Below, piece by piece: positions 8,143 through 16,773 of a stretch of 57,664 nt of DNA. Each line of letters begins with the position of its first letter. Position 1 is the stretch's first letter. Origin of the DNA: JABFXC01 sp045804265 (GTDB taxonomy: Bacteria > Gemmatimonadota > Gemmatimonadetes > Gemmatimonadales > Gemmatimonadaceae); contig JBJMNK010000071.1 of assembly GCA_045804265.1 (NCBI GenBank), forward strand, positions 1 through 57,664, read 5' to 3'. Under the pieces are notes generated by a model. The model saw only the letters and a list, made by a program, of their open reading frames with translations. It did no database searches and was not told the DNA's origin. The position numbers and the translations under genes are program-made.

Positions 8143-8547
8143 CGATTTGCCTCCCGGGCATATTGAGCAGTCACCGGTTACTAACGACCAGCCGGCGACC
8201 ATCGTTTCCTCTTTTTCTTACCCCGGAGAGGCTACATCCTCCCCCGGCACGTTGTTGGACGCTGGGCACGGGCTGCTGTTAGCGGGCTGATGGGCGAAAA
8301 GGGGGTCAGGGGGCCGCGGCAGAAGGGGTCGGGGGCCGAAGCGGGGGTCAGGGGACAGGGGTCGGCAACTGCTCAGCGCGCGGACACCGCGGTGGCTTGC
8401 TTGCCACATGGGGCAGCGAACGCGCGGCCCCGACCCCTGACCCTGACCCCGGCTGTCCCAGCCCCGGACCCTCGCAGCACCGTTAGGCAGGGGCCGTCCC
8501 GTGCGCCACGCTGGCGCCGCACAGCGCGCGCCGGTGATATTGTCCCC
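8143..8547. other. Gene-free interval with G-rich inverted repeat
   Basis: The first 100 bases should contain the promoter of the minus-strand lipoprotein gene. From 8299 the sequence is made of GGGGTCAGGG-type blocks on one strand and CCCTGACCCC on the other (see the repeat at 8344-8450). An open frame from 8290 into the aldolase exists, but its translation here is low-complexity and is not counted as protein. Confidence 0.5.
8344..8450. repeat. G-rich imperfect inverted repeat
   Basis: GGGGTCAGGGGACAGGGGTC (8344-8363) pairs with the complement of 8429-8450 (CCGACCCCTGACCCTGACCC) with few mismatches. A further GGGGTCAGGGGG stands at 8302. The loop holds a small GTGGC-TTGCTT-GCCAC hairpin. 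This looks like a short palindromic element or a decayed repeat array. The G runs could also form a quadruplex. Confidence 0.6.
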
Positions 8548-9207
8548 ATGACCACCCTCGAAGTCGCGGAGCAGTTCCGCGCATTGCGCGTCGTCCCCGT
8601 CATCGTCATCGAGGATTCCGCGGCTGCAGCCCCGCTGGCGGCGGCGCTCGCCGACGGGGGGCTTCCCTGCGCGGAAGTCACCTTCCGAACGAAGACCGCC
8701 GCCGACTCGATCCGCCGGATGCGCGATGCGCGGCCCGAGATGCTGATCGGTGCCGGAACGGTGCTCACGCCGACCCAGGTCGACACTGCGCTCGATTCCG
8801 GCGCGACCTTCATCGTTTCCCCCGGCTTCAATCCGGTGGTCGTCGACTACTGCCTCGAGCGCGATGTCCCCGTGTTTCCCGGCGTGTGCACACCGTCGGA
8901 GGTCGAGGCGGCGCTGATGCGCGGGCTTCGCGTGGTGAAGTTCTTCCCGGCTGAGCCGGCGGGAGGACTGCCGTATCTCAAGGCGATCGCCGCGCCTTAC
9001 GGCGAAGTGAGCTTCATGCCGACCGGTGGGATCACGCGCGCCAACCTCGCCAGCTACCTCGCGTTTCCGCGTATCGTCGCCTGCGGCGGCTCGTGGATGG
9101 CGCCACAGGACTGGATCGCCAGGGGCGATTTCGCGGCGGTCCGCGCCGAGACCGAGCGCACCGTCGCCGCCGTGCGCGAGCACGCCGGGCAGCAGGTCGC
9201 GCGATGA
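8548..9207 (+). CDS. eda: KDPG / KHG aldolase (2-keto-3-deoxy-6-phosphogluconate aldolase)
   Basis: The 219-residue TIM-barrel protein splits 2-keto-3-deoxy-6-phosphogluconate into pyruvate and glyceraldehyde-3-phosphate, the last step of the Entner-Doudoroff route. Glu43 in AEVTFRT is the general base and Lys131 in VVKFFPAE is the Schiff-base lysine. The blocks IGAGTVLT, FIVSPGFNP, PGVCTPSE and PTGGI are all family signatures. I chose the ATG at 8548, where homology starts, although the frame is open further upstream. Its TGA overlaps the ATG of the KDG kinase gene (ATGA), so the two are translationally coupled. Confidence 0.95.
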   Translation: MTTLEVAEQFRALRVVPVIVIEDSAAAAPLAAALADGGLPCAEVTFRTKTAADSIRRMRDARPEMLIGAGTVLTPTQVDTALDSGATFIVSPGFNPVVVDYCLERDVPVFPGVCTPSEVEAALMRGLRVVKFFPAEPAGGLPYLKAIAAPYGEVSFMPTGGITRANLASYLAFPRIVACGGSWMAPQDWIARGDFAAVRAETERTVAAVREHAGQQVAR

Positions 9208-10232
9208 GCGCCGGACGTGTCGTCGGCCTGGGTGAGGTCCTGCTCCGGCTCAAGTCCCCGGGGCACGAGCGACTGCTGCAGTCCTCCGCGCTCGAGGCGA
9301 CGTTCGGCGGCGCCGAGGCAAATGTGATCGCCTCGCTGGCGCAGTTCGGCGTCCCGACCGAATTCGTGACGGCGCTCCCGGCGAATCCGGTCGGCGACGC
9401 CGCGATCTCGTCGCTGCGCGCGTTCGGCATCGACACGCACAATGTCGTCAGGAGCGGGGATCGCGTCGGCGTCTACTACCTCGAGGCGGGCGCCGGGCTG
9501 CGCTCGTCGGCCGTCACCTACGACCGCGCCGGCTCGGCGCTGGCGACGGCGCGGACCGAGGAGTTCGAGTGGCCGCGCATCCTCGCCGGCGCCGGATGGC
9601 TGCACATCAGCGGCATCACCCCCGCGGTCAGCGCCGCGGCCGCGGCGATCACCCTCGACGCCGCCCGCGGCGCGAGAGCGTTAGGCCTGACGGTGTCGTG
9701 CGACTTCAACAACCGCAGCCGGCTGTGGCAGTGGGGGAAGTCGGCGCGCGAGGTGATGCCGGAGATCATCCGCCACGTCGACATCGGCATCGCCGGCCGC
9801 GAGGACTGCCAGACGATGCTCGGCATCGAGCGGACATCGAAACGCGCCGCCAACGACGCCCTCGCCTACGGCGAGCTGGCGGCGGCGACGATCGCCGCGT
9901 TTCCCAACCTGAAGAAGCAGGTGATCACGATCCGTGACGGCGCAACAGCGGATGCGCAGGGCTGGTCGGCCTGCATGAGCGACGGCGACCGCGTCGTCGT
10001 CGCCCGGCGCTACCAGCTCGACGGGATCATCGACCGCGTCGGCGGCGGCGATGCGTTCTCCGCGGGGCTGATCTACGGATTGCTCGCCTACAACGACGAC
10101 ACGCGCGCGATCGAGTTCGCGACCGCCGCGTCGGCACTCAAGCACTTCATCCCCGGCGACGTGAACCGCGTCAGCGTCGCCGAAGTCGAGGCGCTCGTGG
10201 CGGGGGAGGGCGGCGGGCGAATCCGGCGCTAG
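9204..10232 (+). CDS. kdgK: 2-keto-3-deoxygluconate kinase (PfkB family)
   Basis: The 342-residue PfkB-family sugar kinase has the N-terminal glycine patch FGGAEANVIASLAQFG and the C-terminal signature DRVGGGDAFSAGL with the catalytic Asp of GGGDAF. Full-length similarity is to KDG kinase, and the upstream overlapping gene makes the next enzyme. Together they phosphorylate 2-keto-3-deoxygluconate and cleave the product, so this pair drains uronate or pectin-derived KDG into central metabolism. Fructokinase specificity cannot be excluded from sequence alone, but context argues against it. The start ATG overlaps the eda stop by 4 bases. Confidence 0.9.
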   Translation: MSAGRVVGLGEVLLRLKSPGHERLLQSSALEATFGGAEANVIASLAQFGVPTEFVTALPANPVGDAAISSLRAFGIDTHNVVRSGDRVGVYYLEAGAGLRSSAVTYDRAGSALATARTEEFEWPRILAGAGWLHISGITPAVSAAAAAITLDAARGARALGLTVSCDFNNRSRLWQWGKSAREVMPEIIRHVDIGIAGREDCQTMLGIERTSKRAANDALAYGELAAATIAAFPNLKKQVITIRDGATADAQGWSACMSDGDRVVVARRYQLDGIIDRVGGGDAFSAGLIYGLLAYNDDTRAIEFATAASALKHFIPGDVNRVSVAEVEALVAGEGGGRIRR

Positions 10233-10416
10233 GCGCGGCAGATCAGGCTCGCGGTCGAGTGCTGACCACTGACTGCAGCTGTACCGCTGCGGCGGTCGTT
10301 CTCAGCGGTCCAACGCGTTTCCGCGCATGGACAGCACCCGGCGCCCACTGTAAGATCGGTCGGTCTCGCAGGCGCTCCGTCGCCGTGCTCGTCGCACCAT
10401 TCCTCCCCTGCCAATC

Positions 10417-12492
10417 ATGACTCTCATCCGCGTCGCCACCGGAGCGATACTCGCCGCTGCGCTGGTCGCACCGACAACGATCCACGCACAGGCGAAGGGG
10501 AAGCGCGGGGTTCGCCCCGATGACATCTACCGCATTCGCGACGTCCGCGATCCGCACCGGTCGCCCGATGGAAAGTGGGTGGTCTACACCGTCTCGGCCG
10601 CCGACTCGACGCGCGACAAGAACGACGCCGACGTCTGGATGTCGAGCACCGACGGCGCGACGCACATTCGGCTGACGAGCACCAACGAGGGTGAGAGCAG
10701 CGCGCGGTTCAGCCCCGATGGCAAGTGGATCTCGTTCGTGTCGGCGCGGCAGGGGCTCGACGATGGCCAGATCTGGCTGCTCGATCGCGCCGGCGGCGAG
10801 GCGCAGAAGCTCACCGACTTCAAGGGCGGCGTCGATTCGTACGAGTGGTCGCCCGATGGCAAGCGGATCGCCGTCGTCATCGAGGATGATCCCGACACCG
10901 CGGCGGCGAAGAGCGATACCGGCAAGAAGAAGACGCCGAAACCGATCGTCATCGACCGCTACACCTTCAAGCGCGACATCGTCGGCTACCTCGGCGGAAA
11001 GCGCGAGCGTATCTACCTGTTCGACGTCGCGACGAAGAAGAGCGAACTGCTCTCGTCAGGGCCGGCGTTCGACGAATCCGACATCACGTGGTCGCCGGAT
11101 GGGAAGCGCATCGCCTTCGTCAGCAAGCGCGGGGACGCCGATCCCGATCGAAACCACAACACCGACATCTGGATCGCCGACGCGAAGGGCGGCGCCACGC
11201 CGCGCAAGGTCACGACCTGGGAGGGCGAGGACGCGAACCCCGTCTGGAGCCCGGACAGCAAGTCGATCGCGTACCTGCGCGGGGGCGAAGCGAAGTACTA
11301 CGCGTACAGCATGGACCGTCTGGCGATCGTCACCGTCGACGGGTGCCCGGCGAAGGGATGCGAGTCGCGCATCCTGACGACCGCACTCGATCGCGAGGTC
11401 GAGAGCCCGCAGTGGAGCGCCGACGGCTCGGCGATCTACTTCGTGGTCGAGGACGATCGCACGCAGTGGGTCGGTCGCGTGAACCCGGCCGGCGGGAACG
11501 TCGAGCGTGTGAACACCGGCACGCGGGTGGTGTCGAACCTCGACACGCCGATGCCCGACGGCAGCATGGTGGCGATGGTGTCGACCGACACGACGCCGGC
11601 CGAAGTGTATGTCGTGGACGGCGCGAAGCTCCGCCAGGTCAGCCGGCAGAACGAGCAGTGGCTCTCCGAAGTGCAGCTCGTGCCGGTCGAGGACTTCGCG
11701 AGCAGGAGCAAGGATGGCACCGACGTCCACAGCCTGCTGGCGCGACCGTTAGGCTGGAAGAGCGGCAAGGTGCCGCTGCTGCTGCGCATTCACGGCGGCC
11801 CGAGCTCGCAGGACGACCACGCCTTCATGTTCGAGCGCCAGCTGTTCGCGGCCAAGGGCTACGCGGTGCTGGCGGTGAACTACCGCGGCGGCAACGGGCG
11901 TGGCGAGGCGTACCGCACCGCGATCTACGGCGACTGGGGGAACAAGGAAGTCGTCGACCTGCTCGGCGCCGTCGATGCAACGGTGGCGAAGGGGATCGCC
12001 GACCCGGCGCGCCTCGGCATCGGCGGGTGGAGCTACGGCGGAATCCTCACGGACTACACCATTGCCACCGACACGCGGTTCAAGGGCGCGATCTCGGGCG
12101 CTGGCAGCGCACTGCAGCTGGCGATGTACGGCGTGGACCAGTACACCGTGCAGTACGAGACCGAGCTCGGGCTGCCGTGGAAGAACCTCGAGCCCTGGCT
12201 CAAGGTGTCGTACCCATTCCTCCACGCCGACCGGATCAAGACGCCGACGCTCTTCCTCGTTGGCCAGCGCGATTTCAACGTGCCGTCGGTGGGCAGCGAG
12301 CAGATGTATCAGGCGCTGCGCAGCATCGGCATCCCGACGCAGCTGATCATCTATCCCAACCAGTTCCACGGCATCAGCGTGCCGAGCTACAAGGTGGATC
12401 GCCTGCAGCGCTATCTCGCGTGGTACGCGAAGTACGTGAAGGGGGAGGGCGCGGTGGCGAGTGGCGCCACGCCGGTGAGCGGGACACGTTAG
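10417..12492 (+). CDS. Secreted S9 (prolyl oligopeptidase / DPP-like) serine peptidase
   Basis: The 691-residue exported protein has a signal peptide (MTLIRVATGAILAAALVAPT, cut after HAQA), a TolB/WD40-like beta-propeller with repeated SPDGKWV/WSPDGKRIA blades (about 40-410) and an alpha/beta-hydrolase domain. The triad is Ser539 in GGWSYGG, Asp619 in GQRDFNVP and His651 in NQFHGI. Such enzymes cut short peptides in the periplasm, often after Pro or Ala; exact specificity is unknown. A paralogue lies at 52161-54338. Its TAG stop is inside an octamer copy (12487-12494), and the next gene starts 11 bases after it. Confidence 0.93.
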   Translation: MTLIRVATGAILAAALVAPTTIHAQAKGKRGVRPDDIYRIRDVRDPHRSPDGKWVVYTVSAADSTRDKNDADVWMSSTDGATHIRLTSTNEGESSARFSPDGKWISFVSARQGLDDGQIWLLDRAGGEAQKLTDFKGGVDSYEWSPDGKRIAVVIEDDPDTAAAKSDTGKKKTPKPIVIDRYTFKRDIVGYLGGKRERIYLFDVATKKSELLSSGPAFDESDITWSPDGKRIAFVSKRGDADPDRNHNTDIWIADAKGGATPRKVTTWEGEDANPVWSPDSKSIAYLRGGEAKYYAYSMDRLAIVTVDGCPAKGCESRILTTALDREVESPQWSADGSAIYFVVEDDRTQWVGRVNPAGGNVERVNTGTRVVSNLDTPMPDGSMVAMVSTDTTPAEVYVVDGAKLRQVSRQNEQWLSEVQLVPVEDFASRSKDGTDVHSLLARPLGWKSGKVPLLLRIHGGPSSQDDHAFMFERQLFAAKGYAVLAVNYRGGNGRGEAYRTAIYGDWGNKEVVDLLGAVDATVAKGIADPARLGIGGWSYGGILTDYTIATDTRFKGAISGAGSALQLAMYGVDQYTVQYETELGLPWKNLEPWLKVSYPFLHADRIKTPTLFLVGQRDFNVPSVGSEQMYQALRSIGIPTQLIIYPNQFHGISVPSYKVDRLQRYLAWYAKYVKGEGAVASGATPVSGTR

Positions 12493-12503
12493 GCCCGACG
12501 GCG

Positions 12504-12962
12504 ATGCGTCTCCTGACTCGCGCGCTCGTCGCTGCCGCCGTGATCGCGCTCGCCGGCGGCTGTGAGGGAATGAAGGATGTAATGGCGGAGGCGTCTGCCC
12601 TGAGTGATCGCTTTCACGAGCCGATGAACATCAACATCAACAACGGCTCGCACCTCGTGATCACGTTGGTCAATGCGCCTGAACGTGAGCTCGACGACGC
12701 GGGGCGGGAGGGCTACGCGCGCGAGATCGCCGCGTTCGCGAAATCGCACTGGCCGCACCCCGACGCGCTGACCGACATCACGGTCGCATACTCGTCGCAG
12801 AGCAGCACCGGACCGCTGACGATCACCCGCGGCAACGGCAGCTACCGGTGGACCGCGGACGAGCTGCCGAATGTGTCGCCGGATTCGACGCGCGACACCG
12901 GAACCGGATCCGTGACGCGCGACAGTTCGGCGGCATCTGCCCGCACCGCGACACGACGCTGA
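12504..12962 (+). CDS. Small lipoprotein of unknown function
   Basis: A 152-residue protein starts MRLLTRALVAAAVIALAGGC, a lipoprotein signal with lipobox AGGC (Cys20). The mature part contains MNININNGSHLVITLVNAPE and ends in a Ser/Thr/Asp-rich tail. The pattern resembles small periplasmic lipoproteins of unknown role. It lies between the S9 peptidase (11-base gap) and the aldo-keto reductase (5-base gap), so it is probably in their operon. The frame also runs upstream as an overlap of the peptidase gene, but only the part from the ATG at 12504 makes sense. Confidence 0.75.
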   Translation: MRLLTRALVAAAVIALAGGCEGMKDVMAEASALSDRFHEPMNININNGSHLVITLVNAPERELDDAGREGYAREIAAFAKSHWPHPDALTDITVAYSSQSSTGPLTITRGNGSYRWTADELPNVSPDSTRDTGTGSVTRDSSAASARTATRR

Positions 12963-12967
12963 ACTCG

Positions 12968-13978
12968 GTGCTCCCCACCCGACGGCTCGGTCGCTCAGGC
13001 CCTATAATCACCCGCGTCGGCTTCGGCTCGTGGGCGATCGGCGGGGCGGGGTGGGCGTCCTCATGGGGCGCGCAGGACGACGGCGCCGCGGTTTCCGCGA
13101 TGCGTCACGCCGTGGAGCGCGGCATCAACTGGATCGACACGGCGGCGATCTACGGTGTCGGGCACTCGGAGGAGCTGGTCGGTCGGCTGCTGCGCGAGCT
13201 GCCTGACGGCGAGCGCCCGCTGGTGTTCACGAAGTGCGGATTGATGTGGGATCCGGCCGACCCGATGAAGCCGGCGTGGCGCGATCTCGAGCCACGATCG
13301 GTGCGGGCACAGTGCGAGGCGTCGCTGCGACGGTTAGGCACGCCCACGATCGACGTGTTCCAGTTTCATCGGCCGGACACCGACACCGGCACCGCGGTCG
13401 AGGATTCGTGGGGCGAGATGGGGCGCCTCATCGACGAAGGGAAGGTGCGCTGGGGCGGCCTCTCGAACTTCGATGTCGACCTGCTCGAGCGCTGCGAGAA
13501 GATTCGCCACGTCGATTCTTTCCAGCCGGCATTCTCGCTCATCCGCCGTCAGGCAGCGGAGACGTGGATTCCCTGGTGCGCCGCACACGGCACCGGCGTC
13601 ATCGTCTACAGCCCGATGGGTGCGGGGATCTTCACCGACCGGTTCTCGCGCGAGCGAGTGAAGGCGCTTCCACCTGACGACTGGAGGTCGCGCAACGCCG
13701 AGTTCCAGCCGCCTAACGTCGATCGCAACATCGCGCTCCGCGATGCGCTGAAGCCGATCGCCGCCAGGCATGGCGCGACCACGGCGGAAGTCGCCGTCGC
13801 CTGGACGCTGCACTGGCCCGGTGTAACCGGCGCGATCGTCGGCGCGCGCAGCCCGGAGCAGGTGGATGGGTGGTTGGGCGCCGCGTCGCTCGCGCTCGAC
13901 GCCACGGACGTCGAGGCGATCAGCGCCGCCATCGAGCGCACCGGCGCCGGCCTCGGTCCCACGCGCCCGACGGAGTGA
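12968..13978 (+). CDS. Aldo/keto reductase
   Basis: The 336-residue NADPH-dependent TIM-barrel oxidoreductase shows all four catalytic residues: Asp57 and Tyr62 in WIDTAAIYG, Lys89 in VFTKCG and His134 in FQFHRP. The C-terminal cofactor loop AIVGARSPEQV is also present. It resembles the YajO/Tas-like branch; the substrate is unknown. I place the start at the GTG at 12968 because the first conserved segment (TRRLGRSGPIITRVGFG) follows at once and upstream residues overlap the lipoprotein gene in another frame. The start codon choice is only moderately sure. Confidence 0.88.
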   Translation: MLPTRRLGRSGPIITRVGFGSWAIGGAGWASSWGAQDDGAAVSAMRHAVERGINWIDTAAIYGVGHSEELVGRLLRELPDGERPLVFTKCGLMWDPADPMKPAWRDLEPRSVRAQCEASLRRLGTPTIDVFQFHRPDTDTGTAVEDSWGEMGRLIDEGKVRWGGLSNFDVDLLERCEKIRHVDSFQPAFSLIRRQAAETWIPWCAAHGTGVIVYSPMGAGIFTDRFSRERVKALPPDDWRSRNAEFQPPNVDRNIALRDALKPIAARHGATTAEVAVAWTLHWPGVTGAIVGARSPEQVDGWLGAASLALDATDVEAISAAIERTGAGLGPTRPTE

Positions 13979-14041
13979 CGAGCGGCACACTGTCATCCTG
14001 CTGAAAGGTAGCCCCGGTAGCTTGCAGGCTTCTCCGTCCGG

Positions 14042-14881
14042 ATGACCGCACTGCCGATTCGCCGCCTGCTCGTCACGATCCCGCTCGCCGCGCTCGCCTG
14101 CGCCAGTGTCATCGCACCGCCCGCGCTCGGCGCCCAGCGCCTAACGGCGGATTCCGGGGCGGCGAGCGCGTCCCGCGCCAGCCGACGCTTCCTCGTTCGC
14201 GGCACCATCATCGCCGCCGCCACGCTGGCGACGATGCCGTTCGACGTCAGGCTCGCCGAGGAGATGCGCGACGGTCCGCTGCAGCGGAACGGATCTCTCC
14301 GCGACATGGCGAAGGCCTTCGACGCCGCCGGCGATCCCGGCGTCCTCGTCGCGTCGGCGGCGATGTTCGCGGCGGGGCGCGTTGCTCGCGCGCCGGGATT
14401 GACTCGGACGGGACTTCATGCCGGCGAAGCTGTCGTGATAGCCGGTGCGACGACGTCTCTGCTCAAGGCGGTGGCCGGTCGGCAGCGTCCATACGTTGCC
14501 GCTGGCGATGCCGATGATTTCACCCCGTTTCGTGTCGCCGGCGGACACACCGCGTTTCCGTCCGGACACACGACAGTGGCCTTCGCGTTCGCGTCGGCGG
14601 TGACGGCCGAGCTGGCGACGAGCAGCAGCCGCGCCGCGTGGATCGGTGGGCCACTGCTCTATGGTGGCGCAACGCTCGTTGGCGTCGCCCGCATGTACGA
14701 CGACAAGCACTGGGCGAGCGACGTCGTGCTCGGCGCCGGGATCGGGACGCTCGCCGGGATCGAGACCGTCGCGTTCTCGCGGGTACATCCGCACAATCGC
14801 ATCGAGCGCCTGCTCGGAACCGTGACGGTTGTACCGGCTCGCCAAGGCATCATGCTCGCCGTCAGCCAGGGGAGATCGTGA
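14042..14881 (+). CDS. PAP2-family phosphatase, exported
   Basis: The 279-residue protein has a signal peptide ending near ALGAQ and the PAP2 phosphatase motifs KAVAGRQRP, FPSGHT and a third motif GVARMYDDKHWASD with the catalytic His. Members remove phosphate from lipid phosphates such as undecaprenyl pyrophosphate, phosphatidate or lipid A. This one looks periplasmic or outer-membrane-facing and has few strong membrane helices. It overlaps the next PAP2 gene by 4 bases (GTGA). That makes two related phosphatases in tandem. Confidence 0.85.
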   Translation: MTALPIRRLLVTIPLAALACASVIAPPALGAQRLTADSGAASASRASRRFLVRGTIIAAATLATMPFDVRLAEEMRDGPLQRNGSLRDMAKAFDAAGDPGVLVASAAMFAAGRVARAPGLTRTGLHAGEAVVIAGATTSLLKAVAGRQRPYVAAGDADDFTPFRVAGGHTAFPSGHTTVAFAFASAVTAELATSSSRAAWIGGPLLYGGATLVGVARMYDDKHWASDVVLGAGIGTLAGIETVAFSRVHPHNRIERLLGTVTVVPARQGIMLAVSQGRS

Positions 14882-15639
14882 ACGAAGCCGACGCGCCGAT
14901 GCAGCCGCATCGCGGGACGAGGGTGAGTCGTTTCTTCGCCGCGCGGCTCGATCGCAAGTCGTATCTCGGGCTCCGCCTGACGGTGGGGCTCCTGATCATC
15001 GCCGCCGGGCTCTGGGTCTTCGGCGGGCTGCTCGAGGAAGTCCTCGATAATGCGACGCTGGTGCAGTGGGACGTCATCGCGGCATCCTGGATCCATTCCA
15101 CGATCACGCCGGCCGGGACGCGCGTCTTCCTCGCCATCACTAATGTCGGCTCGCCTGTAGTGATGGCAGTGCTCGCGACAATCGGCGTCGCCGTCACGTT
15201 CCTGCGACGACATCACCTGCTCGCATACACCTGGGCCGCGGCCGCTGGCGGAGGGGCGATGCTCGACGGCATTCTCAAGCACACCATTCATCGGACGCGT
15301 CCCCAGTACGCGCTGGCACTCTTGCACGGCAGCTCATTCAGCTTCCCGAGCGGACACGCGATGGGATCGATGATCGGGTACGGCTTTCTCGCCTACGCGA
15401 CGGTGCTGACCGGCACGCGTGTCGGCTGGCACAAGCGAATGATCTTCAGCTTCGCTGCTCTCCTCACGCTGCTGATCGGTGTGAGTCGCGTTTACATCGG
15501 CGTGCATTTCCCGAGCGACGTGCTCGGAGGCTGGGCTGCGGGACTCGCCTGGCTCGCTGTCTGTATCACCGGATACGAATTCGTGTCCGGACGTTCGGCT
15601 ACTCGTCGTCCACTCACTCCTTCACCGGACACCCCCTGA
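14878..15639 (+). CDS. PAP2-family membrane phosphatase
   Basis: This 253-residue integral membrane protein has about six hydrophobic segments and the three PAP2 motifs KHTIHRTRP, FPSGHAMGS and SRVYIGVHFPSDV. It resembles undecaprenyl-pyrophosphate or phosphatidylglycerophosphate phosphatases of the PgpB type. The GTG at 14878 overlaps the previous stop; an ATG at 14899 is the alternative start. Its TGA overlaps the ATG of the beta-propeller gene (15639), so three genes are coupled. Confidence 0.87.
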   Translation: MNEADAPMQPHRGTRVSRFFAARLDRKSYLGLRLTVGLLIIAAGLWVFGGLLEEVLDNATLVQWDVIAASWIHSTITPAGTRVFLAITNVGSPVVMAVLATIGVAVTFLRRHHLLAYTWAAAAGGGAMLDGILKHTIHRTRPQYALALLHGSSFSFPSGHAMGSMIGYGFLAYATVLTGTRVGWHKRMIFSFAALLTLLIGVSRVYIGVHFPSDVLGGWAAGLAWLAVCITGYEFVSGRSATRRPLTPSPDTP

Positions 15640-16718
15640 TGACTCGACAGTCCACGAACAAATACCCCTCGGTCCGTGCCGCGCTCGCACTCGGTGCTGT
15701 CGCTGCGTTCGCCGCGATCGCGAGTGCGCCCGCGCAGGCGCAGGCGCAGCAGCCATCGGCTGCCAGCTACCACATCACCTCGAAAGTGAAGCTCGGGCGC
15801 GAGGGCGGCTGGGACTACCTCATCGTCGACACCGCCGGACATCGCGTCTTCATCTCGCGTGGGACGCACACGTTGGTCGTGGACGCGCGCACCGACTCGG
15901 TCGTCGGCGACATCATGGATACCCCGGGCGTGCACGGGATCGCCTTCGCCTACGACCTTGGTCGCGGCTACACCAGCAACGGGCGCGACTCGAGCATCAC
16001 CGTCTTCGACCTGAAGACCCTCGCGCCGGTCGCGCGCATCCACACTGCCGGGGTCAATCCCGATGCGATCGTCTACGACGACTTCTCGCACCGTGTCTTC
16101 GCCTTCAACGGTCGGAGCGGCGATGCCACCGCGATCGACGCCACGACCAACACCGTCGCCGGCACGATACCGTTAGGCGGAAAGCCCGAGTTCGCGGTCG
16201 TCGACGGGAAGGGGACGCTCTGGGTGAACATCGAGGACAAGAGCGAGATCGCCCAGCTCGACACGAAGACGCTGGCGGTTAAGAACCGCTGGGCGCTCGC
16301 GCCCTGCGAGGAGCCGAGCGGGCTGGCGATGGACCGCGCGAGCCGCCGCCTGTTCACTGTGTGCTCGAACAAGATGATGGCGATCGTCGACGCCGACGCC
16401 GGCAAGGTGGTGGCGACCGTCCCGACCGGCGACGGTACAGACGCCGCCGGCTTCGACCCTGCCACGAAGTTCGCCTTCGCATCGAACGGCGAAGGTACGC
16501 TGACCGTGGTCCACGAGGACTCGCCTAACGTGGCGCACGTGGTCCAGACCGTCGCGACACAGCGCGGCGCCCGCACGATGGCGCTCGATCCGCAGACGCA
16601 CACGATCTACGAAGTGACCGCGGACTTCGGCCCGCTCCCGGCGCCGACGGCAGACCGGCCGAGGCCGCGGCCGCCGATGATCGCCGACTCGTTCACGCTG
16701 CTGGTGATTCAGCCGTAA
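15639..16718 (+). CDS. Exported YncE-like seven-bladed beta-propeller protein
   Basis: The 359-residue product has a signal peptide (about 1-36, ending AQAQAQQPS) followed by repeated blades of the YncE/YVTN type, for example DYLIVDTAGHRVFISR, GHRVFISRGTHTLVVDA, DDFSHRVFAFNGRSG and DRASRRLFTVCSNKMMAIVD. Such propellers bind ligands or surfaces in the periplasm; no catalytic residues stand out. It is coupled to the upstream PAP2 gene by a TGATG overlap. A hairpin and then the S23 element follow its stop. Confidence 0.8.
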   Translation: MTRQSTNKYPSVRAALALGAVAAFAAIASAPAQAQAQQPSAASYHITSKVKLGREGGWDYLIVDTAGHRVFISRGTHTLVVDARTDSVVGDIMDTPGVHGIAFAYDLGRGYTSNGRDSSITVFDLKTLAPVARIHTAGVNPDAIVYDDFSHRVFAFNGRSGDATAIDATTNTVAGTIPLGGKPEFAVVDGKGTLWVNIEDKSEIAQLDTKTLAVKNRWALAPCEEPSGLAMDRASRRLFTVCSNKMMAIVDADAGKVVATVPTGDGTDAAGFDPATKFAFASNGEGTLTVVHEDSPNVAHVVQTVATQRGARTMALDPQTHTIYEVTADFGPLPAPTADRPRPRPPMIADSFTLLVIQP

Positions 16719-16742
16719 CGCTGGCGCTGCTGCGCGGTTCGG

Positions 16743-16773
16743 AAGCCGTGCACCGTGACGCGATGCACGGCTT
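16743..16773. terminator. Hairpin at the edge of the S23 element
   Basis: AAGCCGTGCA (16743-16752) pairs with TGCACGGCTT (16764-16773) around an 11-base loop, 24 bases after the propeller gene stop. The right arm is also part of the element's left inverted repeat, so the element may begin in or next to a terminator. Confidence 0.6.
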
